A stretch of DNA of 5,792 nt from Pseudomonadota bacterium (GTDB lineage Bacteria; Pseudomonadota; Alphaproteobacteria; Micavibrionales; Micavibrionaceae). The stretch is taken from contig JACQIJ010000202.1 in assembly GCA_016198545.1 (NCBI GenBank), forward strand, positions 1 to 5,792, read 5' to 3'. The notes beneath the pieces are model-generated. The model had not been told where the DNA came from and did no database searches. It saw only the letters and a list, made by a program, of their open reading frames with translations. Position numbers and translations under genes: made by a program. This document shows, in pieces, positions 1-5,279 of the stretch (within the stretch, counting starts at the first letter, position 1; each line of letters begins with the position of its first letter).

Positions 1-225
1 GGACGGTTCACGGATAAACTCAAGTGCCTCTTTTACAAAAAAACCGAACTGCTCGGGATTGAAACAACACCCGATCTGCTTACTGATGGAACGATTCTGC
101 AGGGCATTTATACCAATACTCGGCTGTGTGCCGCCGGGTCCGGTACATGCGACCGGCTGGTCAATCCGGAGCAGGACCGCCGGAAGCTGATCGATGCGGG
201 GATTCCTTTTATTGAAGTGAAATAA
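1..225 (+). CDS. C-terminal 74 residues of an unrecognised protein (5' end outside the window)
   Basis: Frame 1 is open from the first base to a TAA at 223-225 and gives 74 residues ending in GIPFIEVK. I do not recognise the family. The fragment is mixed in character, with a basic start (KLKCLFYKK) and a Thr/Asp-rich middle. Cysteines fall at fragment positions 9, 43 and 50; the last two lie in CAAGSGTC and could form a disulfide if the protein is exported, but the N-terminus that would show a signal peptide is missing. No transmembrane segment is visible. The stop codon is followed without any gap by the CCA end of the convergent tRNA-Leu gene, so no terminator fits between them. Support for coding is the open frame, plausible amino-acid composition and the clean end at the tRNA boundary. 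Confidence 0.6.
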   Translation, partial: GRFTDKLKCLFYKKTELLGIETTPDLLTDGTILQGIYTNTRLCAAGSGTCDRLVNPEQDRRKLIDAGIPFIEVK

Positions 226-309
226 TGGTGCGGCCAAGAAGACTCGAACTTCCACGGGTCACCCCATACGCACCTCAAGCGTACGCGTCTACCATTCCGC
301 CATGGCCGC
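226..309 (-). tRNA. tRNA-Leu (anticodon GAG), CCA encoded
   Basis: The reverse complement folds as a class II tRNA of 84 nt. The acceptor stem GCGGCCA pairs with TGGCCGC, followed by discriminator A and a genomically encoded CCA (226-228 on the plus strand). The D arm carries GGTAGAC. The anticodon stem TACGC/GCGTA is perfect and its loop TTGAGGT places GAG at 276-274. A long variable arm (GGG-GTGA-CCC) is the class II hallmark. The T arm has the TTCGAGT loop and a GGAAG/CTTCT stem with one wobble pair. GAG reads the leucine codons CUC and CUU. The gene is transcribed away from lipB and ends against the stop codon of the upstream partial gene. Confidence 0.96.
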
Positions 310-328
310 ATCCGGTAGCAATCGTGGC

Positions 329-357
329 TTGATACCAAACCGCTGTATTTTCCGCAA
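329..357 (-). promoter_or_regulatory. probable sigma70-type promoter of tRNA-Leu
   Basis: On the minus strand TTGCGG (357-352) is followed after 17 nt by TATCAA (334-329). Each hexamer matches consensus at four positions and the spacing is ideal. Transcription would begin near 322, about 13 nt before the mature tRNA 5' end, which is sensible for a precursor trimmed by RNase P. This is motif matching only. Confidence 0.4.
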
Positions 358-369
358 GGGTTTAAAGGA

Positions 370-398
370 TTGCGTCGGCCTCCATTTAAGCGTAGATT
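370..398 (+). promoter_or_regulatory. candidate lipB promoter, predicting a leaderless mRNA
   Basis: TTGCGT (370-375) is followed after 17 nt by TAGATT (393-398), a 4/6 match to each sigma70 hexamer. The -10 box ends 6 nt before the lipB ATG, so the predicted start of transcription coincides with the start codon. No Shine-Dalgarno-like purine run lies just upstream of the ATG, which fits leaderless translation. The rest of the 310-404 spacer holds the opposing tRNA promoter and nothing else I can identify. Confidence 0.35.
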
Positions 399-404
399 AA
401 TTCT

Positions 405-1046
405 ATGGAAATAAAAAAAGCTACAGAGCCTGTTGCGTATGAAGATGCCCTCCGCTTCATGGAGGAGCGCGTGGCAGGCATTCACGCGGGCGCGGAAGAT
501 GAGATGATCTGGTTGCTCGAGCACCCGCCGCTGTATACGGCCGGGACGAGCGCGAAGGCGGGCGACCTGCTTGATACGCGTTTTCCTGTTTACCAGACGG
601 GGCGGGGCGGGCAGTACACCTATCACGGCCCCGGGCAACGCGTCTCATATGTAATGGTAAATCTTAGAAAATACCAGCAACATCCTGATATAAAACAATA
701 TATATGGAATCTTGAGGAATGGATTATTCGTGCGCTGGCCCACTTTTACGTGAAAGGCGAGCGGCGGGATGGAAGAGTCGGGATATGGGTTGCGGACGGC
801 ATGGCGGAATCCAAAATCGCCGCCATCGGCGTGCGCGTACGGCGCTGGGTGACGTATCATGGCATATCCATCAATGTCGATCCGGATTTAAGCCACTATG
901 CGGGGATCGTTCCCTGCGGGATAAGGGAACACGGCGTTACATCGCTTGCGCGACTGTTAGGGTGTCCAGTGGCAATGGAGGAAATCGACGATGCGCTGAA
1001 AGCGGAGTCGGGCGCGGTGTTTGATGCCGCCAGGAAAGCAGCCTAA
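405..1046 (+). CDS. lipB: LipB, octanoyl-[ACP]:protein N-octanoyltransferase
   Basis: LipB moves an octanoyl group from acyl carrier protein to a lysine on the lipoyl domains of 2-oxoacid dehydrogenases and GcvH. LipA then inserts sulfur. It acts in the cytoplasm. The 213-residue product has the usual family length. Visible motifs are WLLEHPPLYTAG (36-47), the signature RGGQYTYHGPGQ (67-78), SKIAAIGVRV with the conserved catalytic Lys137, the THGIxxN-like block YHGISINVD (151-159), and GIVPCGI with the acyl-accepting Cys171. Both residues of the known Lys/Cys pair are therefore present and the enzyme should be active. The ATG at 405 suits the family N-terminus but has no clear ribosome binding site. 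Codons for residues about 82-108 are unusually AT-rich although the protein there looks normal. The stop TAA overlaps the stop codon of the convergent downstream gene. No lipA is in the window. Confidence 0.96.
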   Translation: MEIKKATEPVAYEDALRFMEERVAGIHAGAEDEMIWLLEHPPLYTAGTSAKAGDLLDTRFPVYQTGRGGQYTYHGPGQRVSYVMVNLRKYQQHPDIKQYIWNLEEWIIRALAHFYVKGERRDGRVGIWVADGMAESKIAAIGVRVRRWVTYHGISINVDPDLSHYAGIVPCGIREHGVTSLARLLGCPVAMEEIDDALKAESGAVFDAARKAA

Positions 1047-1894
1047 TCCGCCGCAAGGTCTACGGCTACCCGTCCGTCGGCCCATGCGGCGCAGAAAGAA
1101 ATAAGCTTCTGAATGTCGTCCTTTAAGGCATTGTAGCCGGAAGATTTTTTTATTTCTTCTTCGTTCCAGTACAGAGCCTTGCTGATCTCAAGCTGGACGC
1201 TGTTTCGGCCCTGCGCCGGGCTGCCGTAGCGGCGCAGGATTTCGACGCCCTTGTAGGGCTGGTTGATGGCAACCTGATAGCCCAGCCCTTTCAGAAAGTC
1301 GTGGAGGATGTGAACGAAATCGCGGCTGCAGCTCGTCCCGCTGCGGTCGCCAATGCAAAAATCCGGCTGCGCCGCGGACATGGAATGGCAGTTGATGTGC
1401 CAAAATTGCCCCGACCGCGCATGCGCTTCCGCGAGCGCCATAGCCAAGGCACGGTGGTAAGGTTTATAATAATTTTCAATACGGTACGATACTTCCTTCA
1501 CGCTTAACTTTTGATTATATACTGCTGTTCCGGGCCGGACAGTGCGGTGGATGAGCCCCGTGCCTGCCGCGCTTCGCCGGCTGGCGCGGTGAGGCCCCGG
1601 CCAGGGTTCGGCCAGCATGGCCGGGTCGATGTCCGTTACGGATCTGTTTACGTCTATATATGAGCGGGGAAAAAGAGCGGTCAGCAACGTTCCGCCTGCT
1701 TCCGGAGCGCAGCCGAACAGATCGTCGACATAATTGTCCTCGGAGCGCTGGAGAGCTTCCCGCGCGCAGGCATGATTGAAATCATCCGGGTATTCCCGTC
1801 CGCTGTGGGGGGAGTCGAAGACAAGGGGCAGAGGCGCGGCGGCTCGTTTCAGCCTGTAAACCCCGGCAATGTAATCCTTGCTGTTTTCCGTCAT
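1043..1894 (-). CDS. N-formylglutamate amidohydrolase family protein
   Basis: The family includes HutG-type enzymes that hydrolyse N-formylglutamate to formate and glutamate at the end of one histidine-degradation route; they are metal-dependent and cytoplasmic. Counting from MTENSKDY, the product has 283 residues. It shows DSPHSGREYP (27-36), EDNYVDDLF (52-60), SYIDVNR (78-84), GTGLI (111-115), HINCHSM (166-172), CIGDR (180-184), NQPYKGVEI (211-219) and QLEISKALYW (234-243). These match the family's conserved blocks, with likely metal ligands among the His, Asp and Glu residues. An in-frame ATG at 1936 would add 14 residues (MPVTFLRFFYYNRV), but that stretch covers a TATAAT box and the serS leader and is unlike the family, so I choose 1894. 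No histidine-use genes are nearby, so the physiological substrate is open; related proteins of unknown substrate share the fold. Confidence 0.9.
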   Translation of the reverse strand: MTENSKDYIAGVYRLKRAAAPLPLVFDSPHSGREYPDDFNHACAREALQRSEDNYVDDLFGCAPEAGGTLLTALFPRSYIDVNRSVTDIDPAMLAEPWPGPHRASRRSAAGTGLIHRTVRPGTAVYNQKLSVKEVSYRIENYYKPYHRALAMALAEAHARSGQFWHINCHSMSAAQPDFCIGDRSGTSCSRDFVHILHDFLKGLGYQVAINQPYKGVEILRRYGSPAQGRNSVQLEISKALYWNEEEIKKSSGYNALKDDIQKLISFCAAWADGRVAVDLAAD

Positions 1895-1908
1895 GACCCT
1901 ATTATAGT
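1878..1908 (+). promoter_or_regulatory. candidate serS promoter
   Basis: TTGCTG (1878-1883, 3/6) and TATAGT (1903-1908, 5/6) are separated by 19 nt, slightly longer than ideal. The start would fall near 1915, giving a short leader with an AGGAA ribosome binding site at 1920-1924 and the ATG at 1935. The -10 box shares bases 1903-1906 with the opposing TATAAT of the amidohydrolase promoter. Confidence 0.33.
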
Positions 1909-1930
1909 AAAAAAACCGCAGGAATGTAAC
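1901..1930 (-). promoter_or_regulatory. promoter of the amidohydrolase gene with perfect TATAAT
   Basis: On the minus strand a consensus TATAAT (1906-1901) lies 18 nt after GTTACA (1930-1925), a 4/6 match to the -35 consensus. The box ends 6 nt before the ATG at 1894, so transcription is predicted to start at or next to the start codon. An AGGG lies only 2 nt before the ATG, too close to act as a normal ribosome binding site. The -35 region overlaps the leader of the divergent serS gene. Confidence 0.5.
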
Positions 1931-1934
1931 GGGC

Positions 1935-3257
1935 ATGCACGATATTCGCGCGATACGGGAAGAACCCGACGTTTACGACCGCAACTGGGCGCGCCGCGGC
2001 CTGCCGCCGCAGACGCCCCCCATTTTGAAAATGGACGGCGAACGCCGCGCCGCGCAGACGGAATTGCAGACCCTGCAGCAGCAGCGCAACGAAAAATCGA
2101 AGGAAATCGGCGCGATAAAGGCCAAAAAGGGCGATGCGCAGACGCTGATGGATGAAGTCGCTGCGCTCAAGACCCGCATGACGGAACTGGAGGAGCGGGA
2201 AAAGACGCTGGCCGCCGAGCTGGACATGCATTTGTCGAGCATCCCGAACCTTCTGGCCGATGATGTCCCGGACGGAAAGGACGAAAATAACAATAAAGAA
2301 GTGCGCAAATGGGGAGAAACGCCCCGCCGCAACGACGTAAAGGACCATGCCGATATCGGCGCGGGGCTGGGCATGATGGATTTCGAGACGGCGGCAAAGG
2401 TTTCCGGGGCGCGCTTTGTGTTCCTGAGCGCGGGATTGGCGCGTCTGGAACGCGCGCTGGCGCAGTTCATGCTGGATACGCATACGGAGGAACATGGCTA
2501 CGCCGAAGTCTCCGCGCCGCTGCTTGTGAATACGGATACGATGTACGGCACGGGGCAACTCCCCAAATTCCGCGACGACCAGTTTGAAACAACGGACGGG
2601 CGGTGGCTGGTCCCGACGGCCGAAGTCGTCCTGACCAACCTCGTGCGCGAGGACATTCTGGATGAGGACGTCCTGCCGCGCCGCTATACGGCCTTTACGC
2701 CCTGTTTCCGCAAGGAAGCGGGCGCGGCGGGCAAAGATACGCGCGGCATGCTGCGCCAGCACCAGTTTTACAAGGTCGAACTGGTCAGCATCACACACCC
2801 GGACGAAAGCTGGAAAGAGCACGAGCGCATGACGGAATGCGCCGAAAATATCCTGAAGAAACTCAAGCTGCCCTATCGCACCGTGTCGCTGTGCGCGGGC
2901 GATATTGGATTCGGGTCAATGAAAACCTACGATATCGAGGTGTGGCTGCCGGGGCAGGGGCGGTACAGGGAGGTTTCAAGCTGTTCGAATTGCGGAGACT
3001 TTCAGGCGCGGCGGATGAAGGCGCGCTTCCGCCCGGCGGGCGCGAAGGATACGCAATTCGTGCACACGCTGAACGGATCCGGCGTCGCCGTGGGCCGCGC
3101 GCTGATCGCGGTGATGGAGAATTATTACGATGCGGACGACGCGGGGATTATCGTGCCCGATGCGTTGCTTCCCTACATGGGGGGCATTAAAAAAGTCATG
3201 CCGCTGGAAGGCATCGACGCCGCCGCGCAGAAGGGAAAAAAAGCGGCCGGGTTGTAG
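1935..3257 (+). CDS. serS: seryl-tRNA synthetase
   Basis: SerS is a cytoplasmic class II aminoacyl-tRNA synthetase that activates serine and charges tRNA-Ser; it also charges tRNA-Sec where that exists. The 440-residue product is complete. Residues about 1-110 form the tRNA-binding arm, with a long coiled coil rich in Glu, Lys, Gln and Arg (about 34-97). The catalytic core follows. Motif 1 includes EVSAPLLV (191-198). The serine-site segment is VPTAEV (226-231). Motif 2 runs from FRKEAG to RQHQF (258-278). The block REVSSCSNCGDFQARR spans 345-360. Motif 3 is GSGVAVGRALIAVMEN (381-396), with the motif 3 Arg at 388. An AGGAA sequence at 1920-1924 precedes the ATG. The ATG lies within GCATGC, so both strands read ATG there. 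No terminator hairpin is visible in the 36 bp to the convergent gene at 3294. Confidence 0.97.
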   Translation: MHDIRAIREEPDVYDRNWARRGLPPQTPPILKMDGERRAAQTELQTLQQQRNEKSKEIGAIKAKKGDAQTLMDEVAALKTRMTELEEREKTLAAELDMHLSSIPNLLADDVPDGKDENNNKEVRKWGETPRRNDVKDHADIGAGLGMMDFETAAKVSGARFVFLSAGLARLERALAQFMLDTHTEEHGYAEVSAPLLVNTDTMYGTGQLPKFRDDQFETTDGRWLVPTAEVVLTNLVREDILDEDVLPRRYTAFTPCFRKEAGAAGKDTRGMLRQHQFYKVELVSITHPDESWKEHERMTECAENILKKLKLPYRTVSLCAGDIGFGSMKTYDIEVWLPGQGRYREVSSCSNCGDFQARRMKARFRPAGAKDTQFVHTLNGSGVAVGRALIAVMENYYDADDAGIIVPDALLPYMGGIKKVMPLEGIDAAAQKGKKAAGL

Positions 3258-3293
3258 AATAGCCCTATACGGTTGCGCGTTCTTCAGTCGTGG

Positions 3294-3806
3294 TTATCTC
3301 GATGGTCCCATGCGCGGCATATGGTGATCGGGGTTATGCTGATGCTCTCCGTCATGACCGCCTCCTTCTCCGAAGGCCCAGCCGCAGGTTTTCATGAAAG
3401 TTTCATGGTTTCCGGAAACGTTGTGCACGAGAGCATCGAATTCCGGATGAATGCCTTCCGCAAGGCCATGAATGTTGTTGCATGTCATTTCAGCAAAGTT
3501 TTTTGTCTCGTCTTTCGTGAGGCCGGACAGGTTCGCTACCTGGCTCCAGTCCATGCCCGGGCACGCCGCGCTGACTATGCCTTTAAAGGCGTCGGCATTG
3601 TGCGTCAGGTGAGGGCTTCCCTGGACCAGCAGGGCGAATCCCGGGCTTTCCCTGAGACTGTCCTGGAAAATTTTGCACATGGGGGGCATTTTTTCCATGT
3701 GCGATTCCATGTCGGCGGGCGACTGTTCCTGCGCCCGGGCGGTTCCTGCCGCGAGCATGCCGAAGAGCGTTGCGACGACGGCTATTTTTTTCATTGATGT
3801 AGACAT
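3294..3806 (-). CDS. exported four-cysteine domain protein with His/Met-rich tail (third gene of operon)
   Basis: I do not recognise this 170-residue protein. It begins with a signal peptide: KK at 6-7, a hydrophobic core, then TARA|Q with likely cleavage after Ala25. The mature part has one copy of the four-cysteine domain shared with its two upstream neighbours: Cys44, Cys82, Cys109 and Cys141, with Gly63 exactly 19 residues after the first Cys and the opening CKIFQDSL. Four cysteines in an exported protein suggest two disulfides. The C-terminal 24 residues are rich in His and Gly (His151, 155, 157, 161, 162), and Met/His also cluster at 33-43, so metal binding is possible but unproven. AAAGGAA at 3820-3814, 7 nt from the ATG, supports the start at 3806; the alternative ATG of MKKIAVV at 3794 would be too far from it. 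It lies 26 nt after the preceding gene and is probably cotranscribed. Confidence 0.82.
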   Translation of the reverse strand: MSTSMKKIAVVATLFGMLAAGTARAQEQSPADMESHMEKMPPMCKIFQDSLRESPGFALLVQGSPHLTHNADAFKGIVSAACPGMDWSQVANLSGLTKDETKNFAEMTCNNIHGLAEGIHPEFDALVHNVSGNHETFMKTCGWAFGEGGGHDGEHQHNPDHHMPRMGPSR

Positions 3807-3832
3807 TTTGTTTTTCCTTTCAGCTGTGGTTA

Positions 3833-4681
3833 TCAGGGTTTTTTCGGTTCAGGCTTTCCTGTGCAGGCATGATCCAGCGCGCCGCGCGCATATTTACTGC
3901 TGAATAGGGCGCGTACGGCTTCCTCGCGCTGGTAGGCGTTTTCCAGCGAAAGACATGCTTGTTGTACAAGGGCGTAGGATTCTCTGAATTTTTTCTTTTC
4001 TATTTTCGGCGCGGAAGCGAACAGTTCGTCGCCGGTTCCGCACCCGTCCTGCAAAGTTTTTTTCATGTGCGCGCCGTTGTATCTGGGATACATCTCTTCG
4101 TTTCCGGTAAAAAGGACGGCGTTGATGGCGCTATTGCGGATGCCATCTTCCAGTATTTTGCAGGCCTCTTCCTTGGTCAGCCCGGTTTTTGTTTTCGGCC
4201 GCTGTTGCGGCACGGATCCGTCTTTGGGCTGTTCGAATGAACAGGCTTTGCTGAGTGCGGCTGTCGCTTCATCGTTGTCGAGGATTTCTTTCATGCCGGG
4301 ATGCTGGAGGATGCCCTTGTTGTAAGTCATGCAACTGCCCGCCACCCAGGGGATCAATTCCTGTTTGGACATGTTTTCGAAAGAAGGGGCCTTGTCGAAA
4401 AGCGCGTCGGGGAAATTGCAGGCTTTCTGCACAATATTCCTCAGAGGCTTCGGGTCGTATTCCGATGAAAAGTTTTTATTGCCTTTGAGGGAGTGGTTTA
4501 TGCCCGGATGCTTGTTTATCGTATCCGCCAGAATATAACAGGCGTTCTGTTTTGCGTCGGTACGGGAATTTTGTATGCCGTAATCTTCGGGTGCGGGCGC
4601 CGCGGCCGCATTTGCGGCCATTCCCGCGACGAGGACGAAGGCAGCGGCCAGGCCCGCAACGGTTTCTGAGCGCATTTTCAT
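3833..4681 (-). CDS. exported protein with two tandem four-cysteine domains (second gene of operon)
   Basis: This unrecognised protein has 282 residues from MKMRSETV. The signal peptide spans about 1-25 (hydrophobic core LAAAFVLVAG, then ANA|A). Two tandem domains follow. Domain 1 has Cys48, 88, 117 and 147; domain 2 has Cys174, 214, 243 and 273. Cysteine intervals are 40, 29 and 30 in both, and Gly67 and Gly193 each lie 19 residues after the first Cys. The domains open with CYILADTI and CKILEDGI and are joined by a Pro/Lys/Gln-rich linker (about 150-170). The pattern suggests a duplicated helical unit with disulfides, acting in the periplasm or outside. The ATG at 4681 overlaps the TGA of the upstream gene (ATGA), with GGAG 11 nt before it, which argues for translational coupling and against an upstream in-frame ATG at 4735. 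It ends TGATAA, with two stop codons in a row. Confidence 0.83.
   Translation of the reverse strand: MKMRSETVAGLAAAFVLVAGMAANAAAAPAPEDYGIQNSRTDAKQNACYILADTINKHPGINHSLKGNKNFSSEYDPKPLRNIVQKACNFPDALFDKAPSFENMSKQELIPWVAGSCMTYNKGILQHPGMKEILDNDEATAALSKACSFEQPKDGSVPQQRPKTKTGLTKEEACKILEDGIRNSAINAVLFTGNEEMYPRYNGAHMKKTLQDGCGTGDELFASAPKIEKKKFRESYALVQQACLSLENAYQREEAVRALFSSKYARGALDHACTGKPEPKKP
3863..4162 (-). repeat. second copy of the four-cysteine domain in the two-domain protein
   Basis: This covers residues 174-273 of the middle operon protein, from its fifth to its eighth cysteine. Intervals 40, 29 and 30 equal those of the first copy, and Gly193 lies 19 residues after the first Cys. The protein sequence has diverged well beyond recent duplication, so this is an old protein-level repeat and not a DNA-level one. 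Confidence 0.8.
4241..4540 (-). repeat. first copy of the four-cysteine domain in the two-domain protein
   Basis: This covers residues 48-147, from the first to the fourth cysteine of the middle operon protein. It shares with the second copy the opening C-[YK]-I-L-x-D-x-I, the Gly at +19, a Tyr-containing segment after that Gly, and a final small-residue/His-rich turn before the last Cys (SKAC, DHAC). Confidence 0.8.
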
Positions 4682-5232
4682 TGTTTTTTCAACTCCGGAG
4701 CGTTCTGCTGATCCACGGGCTTGCCCCAGAAGCATAAAGTGGCGAGGCTGTCCTGCTGAGGACGGGTCATTCTTTCGTCAATGATGGTAAAAAGACCCGG
4801 TATGTCTCCATGCATGTTTTCCTGCATGTCGTGGCACGATTCACCGACAGCGGCAAGAAATTCAGAGGGGTCTTTGAAGTCCGGTACGGACGCTTCATCA
4901 ATCATCTTGTTGAAATCCGGCATGATTGTGCCGCATATGGTTCTGAATGCCGTTGCGGGAGAGTCGGGCGCATCCGGGTTATATTGTTTTATTTTCGGGA
5001 ATCCTTTCATGACGAAAGCGACTCCGCGATTGTTGTGCGCTTTTTCCGCGATATGGCTGCAGGCTTCAGCTAAATCTTTTTTGACTTGTTCCGGCGATAT
5101 GATTTTGGAAGGCGGGGCCAGCTTCACGTCCGGGAACGGAGAGTTGCCCTCCATCTGCGCCGCGGCAGGGCCTGCGGCAAGGGTTGTAAATAAAGTAAAC
5201 AGGACGGCGTTACGGGCGAATGAAGACGTCAT
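4678..5232 (-). CDS. exported four-cysteine domain protein (first gene of operon)
   Basis: This unrecognised protein has 184 residues counted from MTSSFARN. The signal peptide has Arg7, a hydrophobic stretch AVLFTLFTTLAAG and a probable cut at AAA|Q after residue 25, the same position as in the third gene. The mature protein has one copy of the family domain: Cys58, Cys100, Cys133 and Cys167, with Gly77 (in VMKG) 19 residues after the first Cys. It opens with ACSHIAEKA. Loops are slightly longer than in the other copies (intervals 42, 33, 34). A purine-rich AGGGAG (5242-5237) 4 nt before the ATG decides the start at 5232. An upstream in-frame ATG at 5283 would add 17 residues, including a cysteine, ahead of the signal peptide and is unlikely. 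The last codons overlap the start of the next gene by 4 bp. Confidence 0.82.
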   Translation of the reverse strand: MTSSFARNAVLFTLFTTLAAGPAAAQMEGNSPFPDVKLAPPSKIISPEQVKKDLAEACSHIAEKAHNNRGVAFVMKGFPKIKQYNPDAPDSPATAFRTICGTIMPDFNKMIDEASVPDFKDPSEFLAAVGESCHDMQENMHGDIPGLFTIIDERMTRPQQDSLATLCFWGKPVDQQNAPELKKQ

Positions 5233-5236
5233 GAGA

Positions 5237-5243
5237 CTCCCTC
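5237..5243 (-). promoter_or_regulatory. ribosome binding site of the first operon gene
   Basis: GAGGGAG on the minus strand lies 4 nt before the ATG at 5232. It is the strongest Shine-Dalgarno-like run in the leader and fixes the start ahead of the signal peptide, in preference to the upstream in-frame ATG at 5283. Confidence 0.6.
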
Positions 5244-5279
5244 TCTGTAATATTATTTCCGGAAAACAATCCATACTTT

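Noticed and set aside
108..638. Minus-strand open frame across the tRNA and the start of lipB
   Set aside because: It crosses a tRNA gene and the LipB signature region; it is a shadow.
1895..1936. Amidohydrolase start at 1936
   Set aside because: The added MPVTFLRFFYYNRV is encoded by the promoter and serS leader, contains the TATAAT box and does not fit the family N-terminus.
1902..2822. Long open frame (306 codons) antisense to serS
   Set aside because: It is the complement of a clear seryl-tRNA synthetase with all class II motifs; its Arg/Phe/His-rich composition is typical of a GC-driven shadow frame.
3258..3293. Possible bidirectional terminator between serS and the operon end
   Set aside because: The 36 bp contain no stem of useful length and no T-run on either strand.
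3273..3797. Plus-strand open frame of 174 codons downstream of serS
   Set aside because: It is antisense to the third operon gene, which has a signal peptide, a good ribosome binding site and the family cysteine pattern; the plus frame has none of these.
4604..4619. Perfect hairpin of 7-bp arms (GGCCGCA, TT, TGCGGCC)
   Set aside because: It lies within the Ala-rich signal peptide codons of the two-domain gene, where GCC/GCG repeats make such palindromes by chance; there is no T-run after it.
4682..4735. Two-domain protein start at 4735
   Set aside because: It would put 18 polar residues before the signal peptide and overlap the upstream gene heavily; the ATGA overlap at 4681 with GGAG upstream is better.
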